Assembly (NCBI RefSeq): GCF_000290615.1
Contig: NZ_ALAS01000007.1
Location: 1-42,717, forward strand
Direction of reading: 5' to 3'
DNA: 42,717 nt
From: Heyndrickxia coagulans DSM 1 = ATCC 7050
Lineage (GTDB): Bacteria; Bacillota; Bacilli; Bacillales; Bacillaceae_C
This document shows, piece after piece, positions 1 to 6,960 of this stretch. The position numbers were made by a program, and so were the translations under genes. The notes beneath the pieces are model-generated. The model saw nothing but the letters and a program-made list of their open reading frames with translations. It had not been told where the DNA came from and ran no database searches. Each line of letters begins with the position of its first letter. Position 1 is the stretch's first letter.

Positions 1-71
1 TGAAATTTTTACACAACACTATTTTATATTTTGATAATCGGAATTTGGCTTGTATCTGACCAAATTTGATT

Positions 72-85
72 CGTTCAGCAAGCCC
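72..85. repeat. Short dispersed repeat, copy 1
   Basis: The 14-bp string CGTTCAGCAAGCCC ends inside the stop codon of the lipase-like gene. The identical string recurs at 37884-37897, where it forms one arm of a 63-bp inverted-repeat element. This suggests that the end of a small mobile element once lay here. The remaining bases 1-71 are AT-rich and show no gene. Confidence 0.45.
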
Positions 86-1310
86 TATTTTAAATTTGCG
101 AGTGCTTCTTTCATTTTATCAATCGCATGTATGATTTTTTGAACAGTGTAGGGAATTTCCAGCAGCGGGCCTGCGAGGCGGGCTGCCGCGGCTTCAACTG
201 CTGCAAACATCTGGTCAGCAAACGGGATATGAACCGCGTCCTTTAATTTTAAAAATCGGGATATATCGGGTGAGACTGCCAATAGGGCCTTTTCAGCCAA
301 CCATTTTTCACCAATGTGCAGGATTTCTTTCAGTACTTGATTTTCTATCGTGATTGCATCAAAAGCATGTTGGAGCTTTGTTTTTCTGTTATCAAGCCTG
401 GTCCCTTCTGTCTCCACAATCTCAATTGATTTCTTCAAATATTGAAAAGATTCTACGCATGCTGCGAGGATGCGCGTTTCCAATGCTTGAGCGAGTTGCC
501 CGATATTGTCCGTATCGATATCAATTTTTTGCCCCTTTCCTGCGCTTGCTACCGTTAACGTTTCCCCTGTCCAAACACTTGCCGGAACCCAAGCATCAGC
601 GCTGAACCGGATTTTTCCGTAAGAGACAGTGCTTTTTTGGCCGATCGTCACTTTTTCCATGGGCATGCCGGTTTGTTTATCAGCGATATAACCGGTGTGA
701 TTGTTTGCAAACCACTTAAACCAGCTGATGCCAAAATCAAGTTTGACCTTCTCACCTGGAAGACGGTTGCCAAAACCAGCGGCATTTTCCAGCAACGTTA
801 AAGGGTCATAGGAACCACAGTAATTGGTAATCCGCAGTTTATCTGTCTTTTTGCCTTTCATGCCGTCGGCAACCTCTTGCGGCAATATGGCCGGATCAAG
901 TGTGACTGAATGAACGCCCTCCTCTACGGCAACATAGTTTGCAGCGCGCCGCCTAATGAATTGCCGGCAACATGGTCAATACGGCCGTACTTCTTTTTCA
1001 TTTTACGAAAAAACTGATCGGCATCTTTAAACTGCCTGGGCGTTGCATCCGATAATACCAAGTCCGCATCTGTCAGCACATCCTGGTTATGCTTTTCTTT
1101 TTGCGTGCCTTCGTAGATGAGGGAAATTTCATGTGTTGCCTTATTTTCGACTACCATTGCATCGAGGCCTGAAGGTGAATGATTATAGTAAATTTGCTTA
1201 ACAATATATATATGATCGTTTATAATAAGTTTATTTTTCTTTTGAGGATGCTTGTATATATAGAATCCGCTCAATTTAATCAAATCCTGATCAGAAGTAC
1301 GTTTTGTCAT
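85..1310 (-). pseudogene. Lipase-like (SA1320-type) protein, frameshifted
   Basis: Two reading frames on the minus strand together make one protein. The first runs from ATG at 1310 and contains the nucleophile-elbow motif GNSLGG near its end. It then stops early at 924. The second continues in another frame from about 942 to the stop at 85, with NYVAVEEGVHSVTLDPAILP directly after the elbow. Restoring one base near 943-946 turns ...GGALQT... into GGALANYVAVE, which fits an alpha/beta-hydrolase. The repaired product would have about 408 residues: an N-terminal lipase-like part and a long helical C-terminal part. The start codon overlaps the stop of the DUF1672 lipoprotein gene (ATGA), so the pair is translationally coupled. 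I recall SA1320-family proteins beside DUF1672 lipoproteins in Staphylococcus; the biological role is unknown. A sequencing error cannot be excluded. Confidence 0.7.
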
Positions 1311-2221
1311 TTCGCCACTTCCCCATTTGGTTCTATAATTACTTCATTGTGTTCTTTATCTGAATCTTTATATTCCTTTTCAGTTCCAGTACGCATTAAA
1401 ATATCATTGCTATTTACGGATATTGAATATTCACCCGGCGGAAAATCTTTCTGTTTTTTCAATTCATCTTTTATCTTATCTACAGGCGTTCTATCAGGGT
1501 TCTCATGTTTTTTTCGCATATAAAATGTCATTTCTATTATCATATTGTCAGAAATGAACTTTTGATCCTCTATCAGTTTTTTTAAACTCTGGCCGTTAAT
1601 TTTTGGATTATTTAGAAAAGATTTATAAGAATTTAAAAACTCTAAATGAGTCGTATTCAAATAATAATATGGCGTGGCATAACCGGAATCAACTGTATTA
1701 TCCACAGCTTCTTTCGTCCTGCCAATTACGGGATATTCTTTCGTAATCGCCGTACAGAAATCATCCAGCTTTTGAAATTCTTTTTCATACGCCATGACAT
1801 ACAAACCTGTCGTGATTGCGCCTTCAACAGAGCCCTCATAGGCGCCCACATCGCCAATTTTTTTGTTCTCCAAATCAATTCCAACAATGACAGAAGTATG
1901 AAATTTCGGGTCTTTTTTTGATTCAGCAAATACGACTGCTGCGTCCGTTGCACCATATATCTGATGGACGGTGATATCTAAATGGTATTTTTGCTTAAAA
2001 TATTGCTTGACTTTTTCAATAATTTCGTTCCGGTGCTGTTTGGCAAATTCCCCAGTCTCTTCCCCGTTATCAAACGAATATCCCTGCCCCGTGTAATCCT
2101 GCACCGGGATGTATGCTGATGCTTCCGCCTGCTTTTTTTCATCCGCTTTATTTGGCATTAAGCTGCAACCTCCTAACAAAAGCAGCATCATCATGATCAT
2201 TCCGCTTCTTTTAAAAGCCAT
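1307..2221 (-). CDS. DUF1672-family lipoprotein
   Basis: The 304-residue product begins with a short basic stretch, a hydrophobic core and a lipobox (LLGGC, predicted lipidated Cys19), so it should be anchored to the outer face of the membrane. The mature part matches DUF1672 as I remember it from staphylococcal lipoproteins, including the opening IPVQDYTGQGYSFDNGEETG and the KQKDFPPGEYSISV segment near the C terminus. Function is unknown. The ribosome site GGGGTGAAG lies just upstream of ATG 2221. Its stop overlaps the start of the lipase-like gene by four bases (ATGA), which indicates one transcript and probably a shared role at the cell surface. Confidence 0.8.
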   Translation of the reverse strand: MAFKRSGMIMMMLLLLGGCSLMPNKADEKKQAEASAYIPVQDYTGQGYSFDNGEETGEFAKQHRNEIIEKVKQYFKQKYHLDITVHQIYGATDAAVVFAESKKDPKFHTSVIVGIDLENKKIGDVGAYEGSVEGAITTGLYVMAYEKEFQKLDDFCTAITKEYPVIGRTKEAVDNTVDSGYATPYYYLNTTHLEFLNSYKSFLNNPKINGQSLKKLIEDQKFISDNMIIEMTFYMRKKHENPDRTPVDKIKDELKKQKDFPPGEYSISVNSNDILMRTGTEKEYKDSDKEHNEVIIEPNGEVAK

Positions 2222-2249
2222 GTCTTCACCCCAAAACTACCAGCATTTG

Positions 2250-2360
2250 CCCCGCCTTAAACAGCGGGGTGGCATAATCTGTGAAAAAATAATGCCCTCT
2301 TCTGTTTCAACCCTATCCTTGGCACCGGGGGCTACCCGGTGTTTTGGAACCGTGCCCACT
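2250..2360 (-). other. Three-hairpin structured segment, possible IS200/IS605 right-end (omega-RNA-like) relic
   Basis: Between the lipoprotein gene and bioY lie three consecutive hairpins. One is CACCGGG/CCCGGTG (2323-2329 with 2335-2341). One is GGCAT/ATGCC, extended with one mismatch (2271-2296). One is CCCCGC/GCGGGG with an 8-nt loop (2250-2255 with 2264-2269). No open reading frame explains them. The order and the terminal GC-rich hairpin resemble, by memory, the right end of IS200/IS605-family tnpB elements, whose 3' region yields the guide-like RNA. No tnpB remains. It could equally be a cluster of terminators or another structured RNA. Confidence 0.3.
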
Positions 2361-2415
2361 CCCCCTCTCCCTTAATGTAAACTTCAAGATCGTAAGCCCA
2401 AAATCCTTTAAAATA

Positions 2416-2467
2416 TGTAAACCAATTTTATTTTTAAGTTGACATATATGCCGCGGTTTTTTAATCT
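2416..2467 (+). promoter_or_regulatory. bioY promoter with BirA-type operator
   Basis: TGTAAAC (2416-2422) and GTTGACA (2438-2444) form an inverted repeat with a 15-nt spacer. Each arm has one mismatch to the Bacillus BirA consensus TGTTAAC-N14-16-GTTAACA. The right arm contains TTGACA (2439-2444), a perfect -35 hexamer, followed after 17 nt by a weaker -10 (TAATCT, 2462-2467). BirA loaded with biotinyl-AMP would therefore block RNA polymerase directly and shut off biotin uptake when biotin is plentiful. Confidence 0.75.
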
Positions 2468-2501
2468 ATTAATAGATAAAGGAAAAAAGGGGAGTGAAAA
2501 A

Positions 2502-3083
2502 ATGGCAGCGAAAAAATTCCGTGCCATTGATCTTTGTTATGCGGGTATGTTTGCAGCGCTGATGGCCATCGGGGCAAATATTACATCTATTGCGCCGTTT
2601 CTTGTCATCGGCGGGGTGCCGATCACATTGCAAACTTTTTTTGCCGTGCTGGCGGGTTTAGTGCTCGGCAGCAGGCTTGGAGCGATTTCGATGGTCGCCT
2701 ATATGCTGATCGGCTTATTGGGGGCACCGGTTTTTGCGCGATTCAGCGGCGGGTTTCAAACCGTATTAAGCCCGTCATTCGGATTTATTCTTAGCTTTAT
2801 CCCCGCAGCCTGGGCCACGGGCAAGATTGTGGAAAAGCGCCAAAACATGGCAGCGTACTTTACCGCTTCCATCATCGGCATGATTGTAAACTATTTGATT
2901 GGGACCAACTGGATGTACGCCGCTTATAAAATATGGGCGCAGGCCCCGCAAGCGTTCAGCTACAAAATCGCCTGGATGTGGATGGCGGTGCCGCTGCCGA
3001 AAGACATTATTTTATCCTTGGTTGCAGGCTGGCTGGCACACCGGATCAGAGCCGTTTCCCCGCTTATTGCGTTAAAACGGTAG
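2502..3083 (+). CDS. bioY: Biotin transporter substrate-binding subunit BioY
   Basis: The 193-residue membrane protein has about six hydrophobic segments and the typical BioY features: an N-terminal Asp/Leu-rich start, the GGVPITLQTFFAVLAG segment around residues 45-60, and a GLLGAPVFARFSGG region near residue 80. BioY is the S-component of energy-coupling-factor transporters and brings biotin into the cell, with or without the EcfAAT module, which is not in this window. I chose ATG 2502 because AAGGGGAG lies 8 nt upstream; an in-frame TTG farther upstream falls inside the operator. The BirA-type site just upstream fits biotin-repressed uptake. The last codons overlap the first unit of a repeat array. 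Confidence 0.93.
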   Translation: MAAKKFRAIDLCYAGMFAALMAIGANITSIAPFLVIGGVPITLQTFFAVLAGLVLGSRLGAISMVAYMLIGLLGAPVFARFSGGFQTVLSPSFGFILSFIPAAWATGKIVEKRQNMAAYFTASIIGMIVNYLIGTNWMYAAYKIWAQAPQAFSYKIAWMWMAVPLPKDIILSLVAGWLAHRIRAVSPLIALKR

Positions 3084-3343
3084 AATGGCCCGCTTATACT
3101 GCTCCGCCTGAAACGGTGCAATCTTCGGGCGGGGCGGTATTCCGGAGAGGGCATTTCTCCGCTTACTGCGTTAAAACGCGGTAAGACGGCGGGATCTTTT
3201 CAAATGCATACTTCAGCCCCCGCTTACGATTAAAACGAGCGGGCCATTTATTCCACTTGCTCCATGTCTGCCCGAATGGTGCATGCTTCGGGCGGGGCAT
3301 ACTCCAGAGCAGGTTCCCCTTATCGCGTTAAAACGATAGGGGT
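3060..3343. repeat. Imperfect repeat array between bioY and mapB
   Basis: The core CTTAnnGCGTTAAAACG appears at 3062-3080, 3161-3178, 3221-3237 (shortened) and 3319-3336. A longer unit of about 100 bp, containing CTTCGGGCGGGGC (at 3123 and 3288) followed by the core, occurs twice: about 3081-3182 and about 3237-3337. The first core encodes the last residues of BioY and the last core, read on the other strand, encodes the last residues of MapB. Several cores can fold into small hairpins (GCGTT/AACGC), and the last is flanked by CCCC/GGGG. The 236 bp between the two stop codons contain no gene. Confidence 0.7.
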
Positions 3344-4063
3344 CCCTTTTGTTACAATGACGGTATGTTCCACTTGGGATACAAAGCTTCCGTCCGGCGT
3401 TACATACGTCCAGCCGTCGCCCGATTCGACCACTTCATCGGCGCCGGTCGAGACAAACGGTTCAAACGCAATGACCATGCCGTCCTGTAACAAACCTGTA
3501 TCGTCCGGATCATAGTAATTTAAAATATACTCGGGATCCTCGTGCAAGGCCTTCCCGACACCGTGGCCCGTCAAATTCAGGAGCACTTCAAATCCGCTGC
3601 TGTACACTGCTTTTTCAACCGCCCGGCCAATTTGATTCTGCTTATTTCCGGCCCTGATCTTCTTCAAGCCGCTGTCAAACGCCCGCTGCGCACATTCGCA
3701 CAGCGCAAATAATTCGGGATCTCCCTTTCCAACAACAAAAGAGATGCCTGTATCCGCATAATATCCATCCAGCGATCCGGATACATCCACATTTACAAGA
3801 TCCCCTTCTTTTAACACGCGGTCTCCCGGAATGCCATGTGCCACTTCTTCATTCACACTGATACAGGTGTACCCAGGGAAATCATACTCTCCCTTTGGCC
3901 CGGAGACCGCCCCGTTTTCTGCAAACCTTTTGCCTGCCCATTCATCCAATTCTTTCGTTGTAATGCCGGGCCTGGCTTTTTCCTTCAGTTCATCGCGAAT
4001 GCTGGCAACAAGCCGCCCGATTTTCTTCAATCCTTCCAAATCTGCTTCTGACTTGACGATCAT
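3320..4063 (-). CDS. mapB: Methionine aminopeptidase, YflG/MapB type
   Basis: The 247-residue protein removes the initiator methionine from nascent proteins in the cytoplasm. The pita-bread fold ligands are visible: Asp in VNVDVSG, Asp in YADTGISF, His in LTGHGVG, Glu in VIAFEPF and Glu in QVEHT. Length and sequence fit B. subtilis YflG (MapB) better than the ribosomal-operon MapA. I chose ATG 4063 because AGAAGGGA lies 9 nt upstream; the longer frame to 4093 has no ribosome site. It converges with bioY, and its final codons sit inside the repeat array. Confidence 0.92.
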   Translation of the reverse strand: MIVKSEADLEGLKKIGRLVASIRDELKEKARPGITTKELDEWAGKRFAENGAVSGPKGEYDFPGYTCISVNEEVAHGIPGDRVLKEGDLVNVDVSGSLDGYYADTGISFVVGKGDPELFALCECAQRAFDSGLKKIRAGNKQNQIGRAVEKAVYSSGFEVLLNLTGHGVGKALHEDPEYILNYYDPDDTGLLQDGMVIAFEPFVSTGADEVVESGDGWTYVTPDGSFVSQVEHTVIVTKGTPIVLTR

Positions 4064-4308
4064 GTTGAACGTTCCCTTCTGCTTTAAAGTCATGACTCCA
4101 TTATATAGAAATAACGTTAGATATCAAAATCCATGGTTCATCCGAACAAAAAAAGCTGCCGCGCCCCGCATGCCGGATGCTGCCAATCTTTTCACACTTT
4201 TGTCGTATACGTAATGTTTTTGTAATATTATTTAATGTGAGCGTAACCAAAGAATAGACAAAAATTGGTATAGTGGGATTGTGAGATTCATAGACAGAGG
4301 TGGGAAGT

Positions 4309-4752
4309 TTGAAGAAAGTAGCTCCAATATTGCTTGCGCTTATGCTGGGGACCGGTTTTTTACTGCCTGCTAAACAAGCGGCTGCTGCATCCTATTCCCC
4401 GTCAAAGGTCATCAGTACGGCAAAGAAATATATAGGGACGCCATACAGATGGGGCGGCACAAGCCCGTCAGGTTTTGATTGTTCCGGCTTTGTAGGTTAT
4501 ACATTTAAAAAGAACGGAAAAAACTTGCCGAGAACAGCAGCAAGCATTTACAAAAAAGGAAAAAAAGTCAGCAAGTCAAATTTAAAACCGGGCGATCTGG
4601 TTTTTTTCCATACTTATTCAAAAGGCGTTTCACATGTCGCCATTTATATCGGCCATAATCAAGTCATCCACTCCGTATCGCAAGGCGTCAAGATCGACAC
4701 CCTCAGCAATCCTTATTGGAAACCGCGGTACGTCGGGGCGAAAAGGCTTTGA
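4309..4752 (+). CDS. Secreted NlpC/P60 peptidoglycan endopeptidase
   Basis: The 147-residue product has a Sec signal peptide (MKKVAPILLALMLGTGFLLP, cleavage near AAAA-SY) followed by a single NlpC/P60 domain. The catalytic Cys is in GFDCSGF, the His in VSHVAIYIG and the third polar residue is the His of VIHSV. Such enzymes cut D-Glu to diamino-acid bonds in cell-wall peptides. There are no LysM or SH3 wall-binding domains, so it is a minimal single-domain member. AGAGGTGG is well spaced for the TTG at 4309, so I prefer it to the GTG at 4300. A terminator follows, so it is probably a single-gene unit. Confidence 0.88.
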   Translation: MKKVAPILLALMLGTGFLLPAKQAAAASYSPSKVISTAKKYIGTPYRWGGTSPSGFDCSGFVGYTFKKNGKNLPRTAASIYKKGKKVSKSNLKPGDLVFFHTYSKGVSHVAIYIGHNQVIHSVSQGVKIDTLSNPYWKPRYVGAKRL

Positions 4753-4760
4753 GACAAAAA

Positions 4761-4788
4761 ACTTCGGAGAGTCCCGATGTTTTTTTTT
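4761..4788 (+). terminator. Intrinsic terminator after the NlpC/P60 gene
   Basis: ACTTCGG pairs with CCGATGT (one mismatch) around a short loop and is followed by a run of eight or more T. Confidence 0.75.
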
Positions 4789-4888
4789 GCCCTTTTCCTG
4801 CCCCTACCCTTTCCCTGGGTATTTAAACGCGGATACGAAAAAGATGAATTAAAACTTTTTCCATAAATCTTATTTTTCCCTCCCCTAT

Positions 4889-4917
4889 TTACCATAAGAA
4901 ACAAAAAATGCTATGAT
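4889..4917 (+). promoter_or_regulatory. Probable sigma-A promoter of the lipoprotein gene
   Basis: TTACCA (4889-4894) and TATGAT (4912-4917) are 17 nt apart, about 50 nt upstream of the lipoprotein start codon. Confidence 0.5.
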
Positions 4918-4966
4918 CGTACTGCAAATCTATTAAAAATTTACAGATTTAGGAAGGGGTTACAGC

Positions 4967-5482
4967 ATGAAAAAAATTTGGTTTGCACTATTTAGCCTTG
5001 CCTTTGTGCTCGCACTTGGCGCATGTTCCGGAAATTCGGGCCAGTCCGGGGCAAAGAAACCGGCAAAAAGCGCCACAAAAACGGCTTTGATGAATTTTTA
5101 CATGGATCTCACCAATCGTATCAACGCCCAGGACAGGGATTTAAATACGTATGAACAGGCGATCGCTAAGACGAACGACAGGCCGCCGAAAACCGAGCTT
5201 GCCACCATGCAGAAGGCGGCGCAGTCATCCGCAGAAAATGTGAGAAAGGAAGTAAAAAATACGAAAATCCCATCCAAATTAAACAACTATCAATCGGAGA
5301 TAAAAACCGCTGTAAAAGATTTGCAACAGTCCTACCAAATGAAAGCGGATGAGTTGAAAAAAGCGAACCCTTCGCTGGATGCTGCGAACAAAAAGCTGGA
5401 ACAAGCCAACGATGAACTCGGCAAAGTATTTAAAAAAGCCGGCTTGTCACCGGCCAGCCTCCCGGACGATGTTAATTCATAA
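4967..5482 (+). CDS. Small lipoprotein of unknown function
   Basis: The 171-residue product has a signal peptide ending in the lipobox LGAC (Cys20), then a short Ser/Lys-rich linker and a mostly helical, charged domain. Heptad-like stretches around residues 95-160 suggest a coiled coil. It should sit on the outer side of the membrane. I do not recognise the family. AGGAAGGGG lies about 9 nt before ATG 4967. The gene has its own promoter and a very strong terminator, so it is monocistronic. Its 3' end is partly repeated immediately downstream. Confidence 0.8.
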   Translation: MKKIWFALFSLAFVLALGACSGNSGQSGAKKPAKSATKTALMNFYMDLTNRINAQDRDLNTYEQAIAKTNDRPPKTELATMQKAAQSSAENVRKEVKNTKIPSKLNNYQSEIKTAVKDLQQSYQMKADELKKANPSLDAANKKLEQANDELGKVFKKAGLSPASLPDDVNS

Positions 5483-5543
5483 GAAGGTTCAAAACACGAT
5501 CGGGCGATTGCCGATGCTCATTCAAAAAGAAGTTTCAAAACAC
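5475..5543 (+). repeat. Direct repeat overlapping the lipoprotein 3' end
   Basis: A 23-nt stretch at 5475-5497, which includes the lipoprotein stop codon, recurs almost unchanged at 5520-5543. The shared core is AAGAAG(G/T)TTCAAAACAC. The second copy runs straight into the terminator. Confidence 0.6.
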
Positions 5544-5577
5544 AAGGCCTGCCGGAAATCGATTTCCGGCAGGCCTT
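5544..5577. terminator. Perfect 34-bp palindrome, terminator
   Basis: AAGGCCTGCCGGAAATC is followed directly by its exact reverse complement and then by TCTTCC. The 17-bp arms make a very stable hairpin. It ends the lipoprotein transcript and, being symmetric, could also act on the other strand. Confidence 0.8.
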
Positions 5578-5730
5578 TCTTCCGCATGATAAAGCGTACA
5601 GAACTTTGCATTTCTTCTTCTCTAAAGCTAAAAAGCAGAATCATTTTCCCGCTTTCGGAATCCGCCCGCGGAATGAAGCCACCATCCGACAAATTTTCCG
5701 CATTTCAAAAAACAGGTTTTGCCCACATGC

Positions 5731-6861
5731 TTATTCGGGATCCACCAGTTCGCCCCGCTTGATGTCTTTCCGCCCCAGTTCCACATGCTGCGCTTTTGCG
5801 AATTTTTTCAACACCTTTTCTTCTCCGGGCGTCACAAGGGAGACAACTGTGCCGGCGTTCGAACCGAGCCGGCCTGTCCGCCCTGAGCGGTGGACATATG
5901 CGGATACATCTTCCGGCAAATCAAATTGAATGACATGCGTAATCACCGGGATATCCAGGCCGCGGGCAGCAACATCCGTTGCCAAAAGGAGCGGGACATC
6001 GCCATTTTGGAACAACCGGATGCTTTTTTCCCTTTCTTCCTTGCGCATATCGCCATGCAGTTCGGCGACGGCCAGCCCTTTGAACCGGAGCTTTTCCGCT
6101 GCAACCGAAACATCCCATTTGTTATTGAAAAACACGAGCCCCCGGACCCCCATCCGGGCAATTTTTCGTAACTGCTCGATTTTGCCGCGCGGGTCGCCCG
6201 TTACGATATAAATATGTTCAACCGGGCTCCGCGCCTCCTCTTTTGCAATACGGATCAATAGGGGTTCTTTCATCTGGTCTATTGCCTTTTGGGCTGCTGC
6301 ATCAGGCAGAGTGGCTGAAAACAAAAGGATCTGGCAATCGCGCATGGCGGATTTTACAATTTGTCCGACTGTAAGGCTGTATTCCTTTCCGAGCAGCTGG
6401 TCCCCTTCATCGAGCACCATCATTTTCACTTCATGCATTTTCAGTTTTTTCTGGCGGATCAATTCGAGGATGCGCCCGGGCGTCCCGATCACAAGGTGCG
6501 GATGTCTTTTCAGTTTTTCAATTTGCCTTTTCACATTTGCGCCGCCGATCAGCGGGATGCTCTGTATTCCGCTTCCTTGTGACCATTTTCCGGCTTCCTC
6601 TTGTATTTGCATGACCAGTTCTTTAGAGGGCGCCAAAATGACAGCCTGGACCGCTTGTTTTCCGGGATCCATCCGGTCGAGCACAGGCAGCAGGTAGGCG
6701 AGTGTTTTTCCCGATCCTGTCGGTGCCACAGCAATCACATCCCGGCCGTCCAGCACAGCAGGAATCACTTTTTCCTGTACAAAATCAGGATGTTCAAACG
6801 TTGAATTTTTCCATGCCTGTTGTAAAAAAGGCTGTAAATGATGAATGAATGTAGGTTCCAT
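5731..6861 (-). CDS. yfmL: DEAD-box-family ATP-dependent RNA helicase YfmL
   Basis: The 376-residue protein has two RecA-like domains. Motifs seen: Walker A APTGSGKT (46-53), PSKELV, TPGR, motif II DEGD (151-154), SAT in LLFSATLP, and HRSGRTGR near residue 320. Length and sequence match B. subtilis YfmL, a cold-linked helicase acting on ribosome assembly. Motif II reads DEGD where most members have DEAD; YfmL of B. subtilis has DETD as I recall, so this position tolerates change in this subfamily. ATG 6861 is preferred (AGGG about 8 nt upstream and family-like length) over an ATG at 6900. Confidence 0.9.
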   Translation of the reverse strand: MEPTFIHHLQPFLQQAWKNSTFEHPDFVQEKVIPAVLDGRDVIAVAPTGSGKTLAYLLPVLDRMDPGKQAVQAVILAPSKELVMQIQEEAGKWSQGSGIQSIPLIGGANVKRQIEKLKRHPHLVIGTPGRILELIRQKKLKMHEVKMMVLDEGDQLLGKEYSLTVGQIVKSAMRDCQILLFSATLPDAAAQKAIDQMKEPLLIRIAKEEARSPVEHIYIVTGDPRGKIEQLRKIARMGVRGLVFFNNKWDVSVAAEKLRFKGLAVAELHGDMRKEEREKSIRLFQNGDVPLLLATDVAARGLDIPVITHVIQFDLPEDVSAYVHRSGRTGRLGSNAGTVVSLVTPGEEKVLKKFAKAQHVELGRKDIKRGELVDPE

Positions 6862-6923
6862 TGTTTTTCCCTGACCTTCCTTTTCCAGTCCTTTTATCAT
6901 ACACTACCCCGGCCGGAAAAGAA

Positions 6924-6950
6924 AAGAGCCCGGTTCACAGCCGGGCTCTT
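6924..6950 (-). terminator. Intrinsic terminator of adhE
   Basis: AAGAGCCCGG pairs perfectly with CCGGGCTCTT around a 7-nt loop. On the minus strand it is followed by TTTTCTTTTCC. It separates adhE from yfmL. Confidence 0.85.
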
Positions 6951-6960
6951 AAAAAATCGT

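Noticed and set aside
3060-3343. CRISPR-like array
   Set aside because: The repeats are imperfect, irregularly spaced, include coding ends and have no spacer structure or cas genes.
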